Assembly (NCBI GenBank): GCA_963826975.1
Contig: CAWGZJ010000003.1
Coordinates: 1,054,001 to 1,118,000 of the forward strand
Length of the DNA stretch: 64,000 nucleotides
Direction of reading: 5' to 3'
Source: Palsa-883 sp963826975
GTDB taxonomy: Bacteria; Pseudomonadota; Alphaproteobacteria; Acetobacterales; Acetobacteraceae
Both the position numbers and the translations under genes were made by a program. Below the pieces are notes generated by a model. It did not search any database, was not told where the DNA came from, and was given only the letters and a program-made list of their open reading frames with translations. Positions 8,334 through 24,738 of this stretch are shown here, piece after piece; within the stretch, counting starts at the first letter, position 1; each line of letters begins with the position of its first letter.

Positions 8334-9032
8334 TCATATTGTCGGGTATAACCTCTTCAGCTTAACGCGGGCGTCGACAGTGGAGAACTGCCAATCGGCT
8401 TTGGTGTGGTGCTTGTTGCGGTTGGCTTCCCAGGCGTCGACTTCCTCGATCAAAGTCTGCTTGTCCGGGATACGCCGATCGAGACACTGAGATGACAACA
8501 CGCTGAGTTCGGATTCAGCCATATCCAGCCAGCTGCCGTGTTTGGGTGTATAGTGCCACTCGAACCGTTCGACGAGCCGTCGTGCCTCAGCGGCAGGGAA
8601 GGCTTCGTAGAGTGAAGCCGGCCTGTGGGTGTTCAGGTTGTCCTGCACGAGCACGATTTTGTTGGCCTCGGGAAAGTGCGTGTTGGATAATTCCTTGAGG
8701 ACCTGGGCGTAATCCGCGGCGGCGTGACGATCCGTCACTTTGACGTGCCGCCAACCTTCCAGTGGCGCGAAGATCATGAACAGGTTGGCCGTGCCATTGC
8801 GCTGGTACTCATAGTCATGCCGTGCAGGGTGTCCTGGCTTCGCCGCGATCGGCACGCGCGTTTCGGCAATGAGTTGCTTCGATGTCTCGTCCACGCACAC
8901 CACGGGGCAGGCTGGATCGCGCGGCCTATGATAAACCTCCAGCACATCTTCCATGCTGGCTACGAACGCAGCGTTGGCGTCCGGCGGGATGACCCATTGC
9001 TTTTTGAGGTGGGGCTTGAGCGTATTTTTTTT
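8334..9032 (-). CDS. IS630 transposase, frame B (DDE catalytic part)
   Basis: C-terminal catalytic half, read in the -1 frame from the eight-A run: KNTLKPHLKKQWVIPPDANA, then the DDE-type core with VVCVDETSKQLIAETR (first Asp), KIVLVQDNLNTHRPASLYE (second Asp) and HYTPKHGSWLDMAESELSVL (Glu). The protein ends at RLYPTI. The frame on its own has an internal Met at 8954, but that would lack part of the domain, so a fused product through frameshifting is the better model. The catalytic residues look intact, so the element may be active if frameshifting works. Confidence 0.87.
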   Translation of the reverse strand, partial: KKNTLKPHLKKQWVIPPDANAAFVASMEDVLEVYHRPRDPACPVVCVDETSKQLIAETRVPIAAKPGHPARHDYEYQRNGTANLFMIFAPLEGWRHVKVTDRHAAADYAQVLKELSNTHFPEANKIVLVQDNLNTHRPASLYEAFPAAEARRLVERFEWHYTPKHGSWLDMAESELSVLSSQCLDRRIPDKQTLIEEVDAWEANRNKHHTKADWQFSTVDARVKLKRLYPTI

Positions 9033-9484
9033 AGCGTCCGCCCGATCGTGTTGTCGCTGGCACGCTCAACGATGTTCAGTTCCACCACCGCCTCTTCCAA
9101 CAGCTTCAACGTCCATCGTGCGCGCCCGGTTGGCGGTTTGGAGCAGGCAACCGCGACCAGCTTGGCCTCGGCTGCTCCGTCGAAGATGCGCTTTCTGGCC
9201 GACGCTGGCGAATGCTTGCGGGTCAGGACGGCCTCGAAGCCTTCCTCCACTAGTTGCTGGCGGGTCCGGGCCACCGTGCCGATGCTGATATCCAAAGCCG
9301 CGGCGATCTGGCTGTCGCTCCATCCTTCGCCGGCCTCGGACGCGTCCGCCTTCAACAGAATGCGTGCCTTTACCAACTGGCCTGCACGGTGTTTGCCCTT
9401 GTGGATCAACGTGTTGAGCCGTTCGCGCTCCTCATCGCTGAGCTTCACGACATACTTCTTTACGGCAACATGTTTCGCGGTCAC
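8960..9484 (-). CDS. IS630 transposase, frame A (N-terminal helix-turn-helix part)
   Basis: A 174-residue frame with the N-terminal DNA-binding half of an IS630-type transposase: LSDEERERLNTLIHKGKHRA, then SDSQIAAALDISIGTVARTR (helix-turn-helix), and TGRARWTLKLLEEAVVEL. It reads to TIGRTLKK and then leaves homology. At 9025-9032 the coding strand has eight A residues; a -1 slip there moves ribosomes into the second frame, a common way for IS630 elements to make the full transposase. The eight-A run could also be a copying error. Confidence 0.85.
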   Translation of the reverse strand: MTAKHVAVKKYVVKLSDEERERLNTLIHKGKHRAGQLVKARILLKADASEAGEGWSDSQIAAALDISIGTVARTRQQLVEEGFEAVLTRKHSPASARKRIFDGAAEAKLVAVACSKPPTGRARWTLKLLEEAVVELNIVERASDNTIGRTLKKIRSSPTSKSNGSSRRTPTLRS

Positions 9485-9597
9485 GACTCATCTCCGTCAT
9501 TGCGGAGCTATCGATTCGGAGATCTACCACAAAATCAATGACGCGGCGGACTAGCAGGTCTCGCCTTTCGGACCGGTTTCAGCTTCAGGAGTAGCCA

Positions 9598-10320
9598 ATG
9601 CGCAGGTCTCTGCTTCGTACAAGTCTGTTCGCAGCCGTCGCCACGGCGCTGGCCATCGGCGCGCCACAGGCGCGGGCCAATATAATCGTCGAGTATAGCC
9701 TCAATGGCGGCGCCACGTTCAATCCTCTGCTGAGTGGCCCCTCTGGCAGCACACAGGCCATAACGAGCGACACGCTCGGCGCGTTCAGCGTCAGTGTTCT
9801 GTCCGTCCAGTCCAACTCGCCCGGCACGACAAGCATCGCCAAGTTGCTCTCGGACAGCCTGGACATCGTCAACACTTCGGGTTCGACAGCGTCGATCGTG
9901 TTCGCGTTCAGCGACGTTGGTTTCACGTCGCCGACTGCGCCGCCGTCCCTGCTGCTGAACAGCCATATCGGCGGCTCGGTAACGACCGGTAGCTCAGCCA
10001 ATCTGGCGTCGTTCACGAGTTGCGTGAGCACAACCGACGCCAACCTCACGAGCTGCGCGGGCGCAACCGACGTTGCCGGTCCTGGCACACCGGGCATCAC
10101 GGCCGGTTCCTTCCATGACGATAAGTTCGCGACCATCACGGCGCTTGCCGGCCCGTATTCCCTCACGTCGATCTTTGATGTGACGCTGGGCGCCGGTTCG
10201 GATGTGGGCTTCCAGGCCAATGCGTCACTCGCGCCCATCCCGGAGCCAGTGTCCTTGTCACTGCTGGGGGTTGCTCTGATTGGCCTCGGTGCCGTCCGCC
10301 GCCTCCGCCGCCGCGCCTGA
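9598..10320 (+). CDS. PEP-CTERM sorted exported protein
   Basis: A 240-residue protein with an N-terminal signal peptide (MRRSLLRTSLFAAVATALAI, cleavage near ARA), a Ser/Thr/Gly-rich body without a recognised fold, and a C-terminal sorting signal: PIPEPVSLSLLG, a hydrophobic helix, and the basic tail RRLRRR. Such PEP-CTERM proteins are exported and handled by an exosortase, and are usually linked to extracellular polysaccharide. No exosortase gene is in this window. AGGAG lies 7-8 bp before the ATG. Two Cys residues (TSCVST and TSCAGA) may form a disulfide. A perfect hairpin follows the gene. Confidence 0.9.
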   Translation: MRRSLLRTSLFAAVATALAIGAPQARANIIVEYSLNGGATFNPLLSGPSGSTQAITSDTLGAFSVSVLSVQSNSPGTTSIAKLLSDSLDIVNTSGSTASIVFAFSDVGFTSPTAPPSLLLNSHIGGSVTTGSSANLASFTSCVSTTDANLTSCAGATDVAGPGTPGITAGSFHDDKFATITALAGPYSLTSIFDVTLGAGSDVGFQANASLAPIPEPVSLSLLGVALIGLGAVRRLRRRA

Positions 10321-10365
10321 TCACAGCTTTCTACAGCGCCTGCCCAGTCTGAGTTGGGCGGACTA

Positions 10366-10401
10366 CCACACCTCCGCATGCTGCCTCATGCGGAGGTGTG
10401 G
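10366..10401 (+). terminator. Perfect 15-bp hairpin after the PEP-CTERM gene
   Basis: CCACACCTCCGCATG (10366-10380) pairs perfectly with CATGCGGAGGTGTGG (10387-10401) across a 6-nt loop. There is no U-tract, so it may stop transcription with Rho or protect an mRNA end rather than act as a classic intrinsic terminator. Confidence 0.6.
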
Positions 10402-10983
10402 CTGTCATGTGGGGTATAGTCGTCCGGTAGTCAGCCGAAACTTCGGCGAGGAATTGGCTGCGCCATCGGTGCAGCCGTCCGTAACCTGACTCAAGGACCT
10501 GGCTTCGTTGCCCCGTCATGCCGCCCGCGGGGCCGGCATGACCTGTTGGCCCGCGTCTGCAACACTCGACGCAGTTATACCAAAGCATCTGAACGACCGA
10601 ACTCTTTGGCGACACCCAAGTCGGCATGCCGACCCCGGGGCAGCATGACCCGGACGCAGCGTCGGTGGGTCAATCTTTTCGCCGGTTGGCATTGTTTCAG
10701 GACGGACGGCAAGTGCGTCATCGACATGGGACCGAGACGCCAGCGACGAACAGACATATCACTGGCGATCCAGGCGCCTGGTCGCGTACGGACCGGTCTG
10801 GCACGGTAACAACCTGGCATAATCCCAGCGACACCAATGGTCGGGACGACCGGGACCGCCTTAGCCGCCGTCCGCCAACGCGGAACGGCCGGGATATGTG
10901 GTCTCGCACACACCGTTGCTGCGCGGCACCGGGCTTACGCGCTATCTCGACGGCACCCACGCGTCGAAGGAGCCGGGACCTCG
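10402..10983. other. Intergenic region with one REP-like hairpin
   Basis: About 580 bp before the Nramp-like gene. A 9-bp perfect stem, GTCATGCCG (10515-10523) with CGGCATGAC (10534-10542), resembles alphaproteobacterial repetitive extragenic palindromes. The short frames here overlap each other on both strands and none has a recognisable product. I see no clear promoter. Confidence 0.5.
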
Positions 10984-12306
10984 ATGGCTGATGATTACGA
11001 CAGGACGCCCGTCCCGGGCGATTGCGACAGCACGCCCGTCCCGGGCGATCGGGACGGCACGGCCACCCCGGCCGGCGGACCCGGCGCGGCGGTCGTGCGG
11101 CGCTTCCGGTGGCGCCATCTGGCGTTCGCCGCCGGACCCGGCCTGGTCGCCATGCTCGCGGACACCGACGCGGGCAGCGTCATCACGGTCGCGCAGAGCG
11201 GCGCGCGATGGGGCTACCGCCTGCTGCTGCCGAATCTGCTGCTGATCCCGTTCATGTTCATGGCCCAGGAGCTGGCGCTGCGCCTTGGGCTTGGCGCGCG
11301 ACAGGGCGCCGCCGAGCTGGTCTTGCGGCACTTCGGCCGCGTGCAGGCCGCCCTGTTGCTGATCGCCCTCGGCATGAGCTGCTTCGGAGCCTTGGTTAGC
11401 GAGATGAGCGGTCTGGCGGGCGCCGCCCAGGCATTCGGCCTGCCCGTGCCGGTCGCCATGGTTGGCATCGTTGGCGGCCTGATCCTGATGGTGGTCACCG
11501 GCTCCTACCGCTCGGTCGAGCGCGTCGCCTTGTTTTTTGGCCTGTTCGAGCTCGCCTTCCTGGTCATGGCCTGGCGCGCGGAGCCGGGGTTCGCGCCGAT
11601 CCTGCAGCAGGCCGGGGAATTGCCCTTGAGTGACCCCGGGTATCTCTATCTGCTCGCGGCCAACCTCGGCACCAGCGTCATCCCCTGGGTGCTGCTGTAT
11701 CAGCAGTCGGCCAGCGTCGATAAAGGGCTGGGCCCCGAGCATATCAGAGGGGCACGGATGGAAACGCTGGCGGCCGTGGTGCTCTGCCAGACGATCACGT
11801 CGGCATTGCTTGTCGCGGCTGGCGCGACGCTTGGCACCGGCGCGAAGCTGAACACGGTGCCGCAGATAGAAACCGCGTTCACCGCGACGCTCGGCGCCGG
11901 CATCGGCCGGGCCGTCTTCATCCTTGGGCTGTCCGGCGGCGCGCTGGTCGCAACCATTGTGGTCTGCCTGACGCTTGCCTGGACCGCTGGAGAAGTGCTG
12001 GGGGTGAAGCACTCGCTGGAGCACCATCCGAGGCAGGCGCCATGGTTCTACGGCTTGGTGGCGCTGATGCTGGCGGCTGGCGGCGCGGTGGTCACGTCAG
12101 GGATCAACCCGGTCAGCCTCTCGATCACCGCCGGTGTGCTGAATGCGCTGCTGCTGCCGCTGGTTCTCGGCTTTCTGTACCGCCTCGCCCACACTGCCCT
12201 GCCGGAGCCGTTGCGGCTGCGGGGCGTCTATGCCGTAGTGGTAGTCGTCGCCTTCTTTGCCATCTCCGGGGTCGGCCTCTACGCCGGTATCGCCGGCATG
12301 CTCTGA
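10984..12306 (+). CDS. Nramp-related metal transporter (divergent)
   Basis: A 440-residue membrane protein of the Nramp superfamily with about 11 hydrophobic segments. After a charged N-terminus comes FAAGPGLVAMLADTDAGSVI, equivalent to the first Nramp helix; where classic Nramp proteins have DPGN, this has DTDAGS. The sixth-helix segment LGTSVIPWVLLYQQSASV replaces the usual ATVMPHNLYLHS, so the metal-binding Met and the His are absent. It therefore belongs to a divergent branch and may carry another ion such as Mg2+ or none; this is inference. AAGGAG lies about 11 bp before ATG 10984. The N-terminal DRTPVPGDC repeats are made by a 27-bp tandem repeat. Confidence 0.8.
   Translation: MADDYDRTPVPGDCDSTPVPGDRDGTATPAGGPGAAVVRRFRWRHLAFAAGPGLVAMLADTDAGSVITVAQSGARWGYRLLLPNLLLIPFMFMAQELALRLGLGARQGAAELVLRHFGRVQAALLLIALGMSCFGALVSEMSGLAGAAQAFGLPVPVAMVGIVGGLILMVVTGSYRSVERVALFFGLFELAFLVMAWRAEPGFAPILQQAGELPLSDPGYLYLLAANLGTSVIPWVLLYQQSASVDKGLGPEHIRGARMETLAAVVLCQTITSALLVAAGATLGTGAKLNTVPQIETAFTATLGAGIGRAVFILGLSGGALVATIVVCLTLAWTAGEVLGVKHSLEHHPRQAPWFYGLVALMLAAGGAVVTSGINPVSLSITAGVLNALLLPLVLGFLYRLAHTALPEPLRLRGVYAVVVVVAFFAISGVGLYAGIAGML
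10999..11079 (+). repeat. 3 x 27-bp tandem repeat at the 5' end of the Nramp-like gene
   Basis: Units start at 10999, 11026 and 11053. The first two are nearly identical (GACAGSACGCCCGTCCCGGG core), the third is degenerate. They code for DRTPVPGDC, DSTPVPGDR and DGTATPAGG. Confidence 0.88.
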
Positions 12307-12797
12307 TGCGGCAACCAGGTGTGGGACGAATGACCGGGCCGGAGTGTCGGTGGGCCGAAGTACCGACTGGCGACATCAACCATCGGCCGGGCGATGCGGG
12401 TGGGCGTCTGAGTGGAGTAACCCCAGACACCCACCTAATCGCGCAGCCCGGAGGACAGCCGGGTAAAGAAATGTAACGTCGCATGGTTGCGGGAGGGTTG
12501 CGAGCGCTTCACCCGGACGGTCTAGGGTAAGGCCCGCCCGGATGGTCTAGACCGTCGCCGAGCCCTGACGCGCTTCCAGGTCCGCCGGCACATTCGCCAT
12601 GTCGGTCAGCACCCGCGGCTTCGTCGTGACGCTGGCGGCCGTCGCGAGCGTGCCGCGAGAACCCCCTGGACTCGCCCGCCCGCATCGCGTAAACGCCCCG
12701 CCTCCATACGGAACGCGGGAGACGCCCAACGCCGGACTTCTGGCGGCTTGCGTCGTTTGCACCGCGGTCCCTCGGCGTACGAACAGGACCAGGGATC
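12307..12797. other. Region upstream of rplK: hairpins, no secE-nusG
   Basis: About 490 bp. A stem GGTGGGCGTCTG (12399-12410) with CAGACACCCACC (12424-12435), one mismatch, is a terminator-like hairpin for the Nramp-like gene. A direct repeat CCCGGACGGTCTAGG / CCCGGATGGTCTAGA lies at about 12513 and 12538. No secE, nusG or tRNA-Trp is present, although these commonly precede rplK. I could not identify a -35/-10 pair with confidence. Confidence 0.55.
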
Positions 12798-13232
12798 ATG
12801 GCGAAGAAGATCGTCGGCTACATCAAGTTGCAAATACCGGCCGGCAAGGCCAACCCGTCGCCGCCAGTCGGGCCGGCGCTGGGTCAACGCGGCCTGAACA
12901 TCATGGCGTTCTGCAAGGAATTCAACGCGGTCACCCAGAACATGGAACCCGGCATGCCGGTTCCCGTGGTGATCACCGCGTTTGGCGACCGCAGCTTCAG
13001 CTTCATCACCAAGACGCCGCCCAACACCTATTTCCTCAAGAAGGCGGCGGGGATCGAGAAGGGTACCACCGCGCCGGGCAAGGGCGCGCCGATCGGCCAG
13101 GTGACGACGACCCAGTTGCGCGAGATCGCGGCGGTCAAGATGAAGGACATGAACGCCAACGACGTCGAAGGCGCGGTGCGCATGCTGGCGGGTTCCGCCC
13201 GCGCCATGGGCCTCGCCGTGGTGGAGGGCTGA
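12798..13232 (+). CDS. rplK: 50S ribosomal protein L11
   Basis: L11 (144 residues, normal length) binds the GTPase-associated region of 23S rRNA and is needed for factor-dependent GTP hydrolysis. The N-terminal Pro-rich domain is complete (IPAGKANPSPPVGPALGQRG) and the C-terminal rRNA-binding domain ends normally. AGGACCAGGGA precedes the ATG. The stop is 4 bp before rplA, so the two are co-translated; with rplJ-rplL they supply the stalk base. In most relatives nusG sits just upstream, but not here. Confidence 0.97.
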   Translation: MAKKIVGYIKLQIPAGKANPSPPVGPALGQRGLNIMAFCKEFNAVTQNMEPGMPVPVVITAFGDRSFSFITKTPPNTYFLKKAAGIEKGTTAPGKGAPIGQVTTTQLREIAAVKMKDMNANDVEGAVRMLAGSARAMGLAVVEG

Positions 13233-13236
13233 CGCG

Positions 13237-13929
13237 ATGGCCAAGAACAAGCGGCTGGCCGGGGCCAAGGCGGCGATCGACGCGACCAAATCCTATTCGC
13301 TGGAGGATGCGGTCAAGCTGGTGAAGCAGACCTCCAAGGCGAAATTCGACGAGACGGTCGAGATGTCGATGAACCTGGGCATCGACCCGCGCCATGCCGA
13401 CCAGATGGTGCGCGGCCTGACCAGCCTGCCCAACGGCACTGGCAGGACGGTGCGGATCGGCGTATTCGCCCGCGGCCCCAAGGCTGAGGAGGCGCAGGCG
13501 GCGGGCGCCGACGTGGTGGGCGCCGAGGACCTGGCGGAGAAGATCCAGGCGGGCGAGATCAATTTCGACCGGTGCATCGCGACCCCCGACATGATGGGTG
13601 TGGTCGGCCGGCTGGGTAAGATTCTCGGCCCACGCGGGCTGATGCCGAACCCCCGCCTCGGCACCGTGACGATGGACGTAAAGGGCGCCGTCAGTGCCGC
13701 CAAGGCCGGCCAGGTGGAGTTCCGCGCCGAGAAGGCCGGCATCATCCACGCCGGCATCGGCAAAGTGAGCTTCGACGAGGCCAAGCTGATCGAGAATGCC
13801 AAGGCATTGGCTGACGCGATCCAGAAGGCGAAGCCGGCCGGCGCCAAGGGCACCTACCTGAAGAAGGCGTCCCTCAGCTCGACGATGGGCCCGGGCATCC
13901 GGGTGGACATCAGCACGCTGGGAGCCTGA
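13237..13929 (+). CDS. rplA: 50S ribosomal protein L1
   Basis: L1 (230 residues) forms the mobile L1 stalk on 23S rRNA and in many bacteria represses its own L11-L1 operon by binding the mRNA. Conserved blocks include YSLEDAVKLVKQTSKAKFDE, GTGRTVRIGVFA and the GKILGPRGLMPNPRLGTVT loop. The last 16 bases including the stop codon are repeated exactly once more downstream (13917-13932 and 13933-13948). Confidence 0.97.
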   Translation: MAKNKRLAGAKAAIDATKSYSLEDAVKLVKQTSKAKFDETVEMSMNLGIDPRHADQMVRGLTSLPNGTGRTVRIGVFARGPKAEEAQAAGADVVGAEDLAEKIQAGEINFDRCIATPDMMGVVGRLGKILGPRGLMPNPRLGTVTMDVKGAVSAAKAGQVEFRAEKAGIIHAGIGKVSFDEAKLIENAKALADAIQKAKPAGAKGTYLKKASLSSTMGPGIRVDISTLGA

Positions 13930-13948
13930 AGAGCTGGGAGCCTGAAGA
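13917..13948 (+). repeat. Perfect 16-bp tandem duplication over the rplA stop
   Basis: GCTGGGAGCCTGAAGA occurs twice without a gap or mismatch. The TGA at 13927-13929 in the first copy is the rplA stop codon; the second copy is non-coding. Confidence 0.95.
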
Positions 13949-14376
13949 CACGAGATACGCCTGCATCAGCGAAGGCTGGGGCAGGCGGGCAGGGGGTTTG
14001 TCCCCGGACTTGATCCGGGGACTGCTTCCGAACCTGTCCGAGACCGCACGTGACCGTTCCGGATCATCCCGGGCATCTCAAAGGGTCGCAAGGCCCGCGC
14101 GCGGTAGACGGGGAAGCCAGCGGCCTTGCCCACGGGCCTGTCCCGAGGGTCCGCCCGGAATCATCCGGGGTCTAGGCAATTGGCGGTTCCGGCTGGGGAC
14201 CCTGCTTGGTCCCAAAGGACAGGCGAACCGGACCGTACCGGTCCTGCCTCCGGGCGTTATTCCGGGGGTCGCCTGGTGCGGTCCATGGGCAACCCGGCCC
14301 GGCGCGGTCCACACGCGTCAGGCCAATGGCATCGCGGCGCTGCAATGCGTCGTGCCGCCATCAACGGAGACGAGAC
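13930..14376 (+). other. rplJ leader region with REP-like hairpin
   Basis: About 450 bp between rplA and rplJ, where many bacteria have the L10 leader that binds the L10-L12 complex for autoregulation. Visible structure: a perfect 9-bp stem GTCCCCGGA (14000-14008) with TCCGGGGAC (14014-14022), the sequence of a common alphaproteobacterial REP, and further GGGACC/GGTCCC-type pairings near 14200. I cannot identify a kink-turn leader by eye, and no gene is supported. Confidence 0.5.
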
Positions 14377-14916
14377 TTGGACCGTACGGAAAAGCGGGAG
14401 TTCGTTGCCGGACTCGCTGCCGCGCTGGCGGATGTCTCAATGGTCGTGGTCACCCAGAACCAGGGGTTGACCGTGGCCGAGGCGACCGTTCTGCGCCGTC
14501 GCATGCGAGACGCGGGCGCGACCTTCAAGATCGCGAAGAACCGTCTGGCCCACCTCGCCTTGGAAGGGACCCGGTTCGACGGCCTCAAGCCGATGCTGAA
14601 GGGACCGACCGCGCTCGCGTGGTCGAAGGACCCGGTGGCGGTGGCGAAGGCGGCTGTCGAGTTCGCCAAGACCAACGAGAAGCTGGTGCTGATCGGCGGT
14701 GCGCTTGGAACCCAGATGCTCGACGTATCTGGGATCAAGGCGCTGGCCGAACTGCCGAGCCTGGAGACGCTGCGCGCCGGATTGCTGGGGATGCTGAACA
14801 CCCCGGCCACCAGGCTCGCCGGCGTGCTGCAGGCCCCGGCTGGCCAGCTTGCGCGGGTCTTCGGGGCTTACGCCAAGCGCGATGAGGCGCCGGAAGCGCT
14901 GCCGGAGGCGGCCTGA
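14377..14916 (+). CDS. rplJ: 50S ribosomal protein L10
   Basis: L10 (179 residues) anchors L7/L12 dimers at the stalk base. Homology begins exactly at a TTG codon (14377) reading DRTEKREFVAGLAAALAD; GGAG lies 7 bp upstream (14366-14369) and there is no suitable ATG, so a TTG start is the best call. The rRNA-binding part includes VVTQNQGLTVAEATVLRRRM and FKIAKNRLAHLAL; the Ala-rich C-terminal helix that binds L12 is present. The TTG may hold down translation of a stoichiometrically limiting protein; that is inference. Confidence 0.95.
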   Translation: MDRTEKREFVAGLAAALADVSMVVVTQNQGLTVAEATVLRRRMRDAGATFKIAKNRLAHLALEGTRFDGLKPMLKGPTALAWSKDPVAVAKAAVEFAKTNEKLVLIGGALGTQMLDVSGIKALAELPSLETLRAGLLGMLNTPATRLAGVLQAPAGQLARVFGAYAKRDEAPEALPEAA

Positions 14917-15005
14917 GCGATCCCCTGCACACATGCCTGAACCGCCGGCCGGTAATTCCGGCTTGCAAGGAACCAACCGAAGTCTAGATTAGAGGACACA
15001 CGAAC

Positions 15006-15383
15006 ATGGCTGATCTACAGAAGCTGGTGGACGAGCTGTCCAGCCTCACCGTCATCGAGGCTGCGGAGCTCTCAAAGCTGCTAGAGGAGAAGTGGGGCGT
15101 TTCGGCCGCCGCGCCGGTGGCGGCTGCCGCTGCGCCGGCCGCCGCGGCCGCGGCTGCCCCGGTCGAGGAGCAGACCGAATTTACCGTCATGCTGACCAAG
15201 GCCGGCGACAAGAAGATCAACGTCATCAAGGAGGTGCGGACCATCACTGGACTTGGCCTGAAAGAGGCCAAGGATCTGGTCGAGGGCGCGCCGAAGGCGG
15301 TGAAGGAAGGCGTCAACAAGGACGAGGCCGCCAAGATCCGCAAGATGCTTGAGGACGCGGGCGCCGCGGTCGAGGTGAAGTGA
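15006..15383 (+). CDS. rplL: 50S ribosomal protein L7/L12
   Basis: L7/L12 (125 residues) is the multicopy stalk protein that recruits translation GTPases. It shows the N-terminal dimer helix pair (LQKLVDELSSLTVIEAAELS), an Ala/Pro-rich hinge, and the C-terminal factor-binding domain with GDKKINVIKEVRTITGLGL and KEAKDLVEGAPKAVKEGV. GAGGA lies upstream of the ATG, 89 bp after rplJ. A strong hairpin follows at 15465. Confidence 0.97.
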   Translation: MADLQKLVDELSSLTVIEAAELSKLLEEKWGVSAAAPVAAAAAPAAAAAAAPVEEQTEFTVMLTKAGDKKINVIKEVRTITGLGLKEAKDLVEGAPKAVKEGVNKDEAAKIRKMLEDAGAAVEVK

Positions 15384-15738
15384 CGGCAAGGTCAGGTAAC
15401 GGCACGGCTCGAACACATCCTGGGTGCGCGCTCCCGCCGGAGCGCATGTCCGGCACGGACTGGAGCGGGCGAGAATCAGCCGATTCTCGCCCGCGTACCC
15501 GTTTTCGGTGGTCGGAGCGTGTTTGCTGACATGCGTTTGACGCATGAAGCGGGCCGGGCGGCCGGGGTTTCGGTGAGGCCCCAGACTTGCATGCCCGGGG
15601 GGGCTTGCATGCGAGGGGCTCGCACCAGGGGCGTGCTTGCACGAGCCCTAACATGGACGGGCCTAGCGTACACGAGCTTTGCATAGACCAGACTTGCTTA
15701 CAAACGACCAACACGACGGCAGGGTGTCAGGACAGTCG
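15384..15738 (+). other. rplL-rpoB spacer with repeated G/C-rich stretches
   Basis: About 355 bp. Beyond the hairpin at 15465-15494 it contains a short stem ATGCGT/ACGCAT (15531-15545) and irregular repeats of CTTGCATG and GCTCGCACC- or GCTTGCACG-like words between 15580 and 15700. No gene is supported. Spacers here often hold an attenuator that sets the RNA polymerase to ribosomal protein ratio. Confidence 0.5.
15465..15494 (+). terminator. Hairpin between rplL and rpoB (attenuator candidate)
   Basis: GCGGGCGAGAATC (15465-15477) pairs perfectly with GATTCTCGCCCGC (15482-15494) over a 4-nt loop. Only a weak T-run follows (CGTTTT near 15500), so partial termination is more likely than a full stop. 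Its place matches the partial terminator known between rplL and rpoB in other bacteria. Confidence 0.65.
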
Positions 15739-19921
<4,183 letters not shown>

Positions 19922-19940
19922 TTCTCGCGCGCCCCCACAC

Positions 19941-20028
19941 CGTCATGGCCGGCGCAGGCCGGCCATCCACGACTTGCCTTAGTGGACCAAGCAAAGTCGT
20001 GGATGGCCGGCCTGTGCCGGCCATGACG
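19941..20028. repeat. 33-bp inverted repeat (BIME-like) between rpoB and rpoC
   Basis: The left arm 19941-19973 and right arm 19996-20028 are reverse complements over 33 bp with one mismatch, around a 22-bp loop. Each arm also contains a smaller palindrome (GGCCGGCGCAGGCCGGCC type). The sequence CGTCATGGCCGGC belongs to a common alphaproteobacterial REP type. It fills the gap between two co-transcribed essential genes. Confidence 0.92.
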
Positions 20029-20068
20029 GGGGAATGCTACACAAGCTGATTTAAAGGGTATCGAACGC

Positions 20069-24237
<4,169 letters not shown>

Positions 24238-24270
24238 CAGCCTCCGGCTTCGGGTTTGAAGAGTATGGAG

Positions 24271-24305
24271 GGCCGGTGGCGCGCTTTGCCACCGGCCTTT
24301 TTTTT
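24271..24305 (+). terminator. Intrinsic terminator after rpoC
   Basis: GGCCGGTGGC (24271-24280) pairs perfectly with GCCACCGGCC (24288-24297) over a 7-nt loop, followed at once by eight T (24298-24305). This is a textbook Rho-independent terminator and ends the rplK-rpoC transcription block. Confidence 0.95.
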
Positions 24306-24738
24306 AACTCTCGGCACGACCGACAACGTTCCCCGATCGTTATAGGTTCGACCAGCCATTCATCGCATGGAGGGTGTCGCGATGGGTGGTCGGGACGGTT
24401 CCCCGACAGCCAGGCCGTGACGACAAAGAGCGCCGCTCGGCCCGGCCAAAATGAGAATTGCCGATGGGCCAGGGGATGTATTGACTTGGCCGGGGCCGGC
24501 CACTAGGTTCCGCGCCCTCAGCCGACCCCAGGGTCCGGCCGTCGTTTTGCAGGTACCGGCGCATGCGGCGCCGCCCTCGGCAACCAGCCGGCGGGCCTAG
24601 GCCGCAAGCCACTTCCCCCCGCGGGCTGGGATCGCCCAGGCCCGGGGGCAATGCCTGTTGAAGGGACGGCCCGGTCAAGGACAGCCGGTCGGGACGCCAA
24701 TCGAATACGCAAGTCGGTCACGAAAGAGCACCAGGTCC
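24306..24738. other. Intergenic region and leader of rpsL-rpsG-tuf
   Basis: About 430 bp from the rpoC terminator to rpsL. It contains the promoter at 24481-24509 and a leader of roughly 220 nt. Several GC-rich self-complementary stretches lie at 24525-24660, but I cannot assign a known regulatory fold. The short open frames here look random. Confidence 0.55.
24481..24509 (+). promoter_or_regulatory. Promoter of the rpsL operon
   Basis: TTGACT at 24481-24486, a 17-bp spacer, and TAGGTT at 24504-24509 form a good sigma-70 promoter, placed right after the rpoC terminator. The spacer holds a GGCCGGGGCCGGCC palindrome. Transcription would begin near 24516. Confidence 0.75.

Larger units (their letters stand above)
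8334..9484 (-). mobile_element. IS630-type insertion sequence (core; ends not resolved)
   Basis: The core consists of two overlapping minus-strand frames that together encode one IS630-family transposase. I could not find matching terminal inverted repeats or a TA target duplication by eye, so the outer boundaries are not given. The element sits between the AT-richer gap and the PEP-CTERM gene. Confidence 0.85.

Noticed and set aside
8282..9545. Terminal inverted repeats of the IS630 element
   Set aside because: The sequences beyond the transposase (TATACCC...GGGTATA near 8320-8347 and the region after 9484) do not match each other convincingly, so no ends are claimed.
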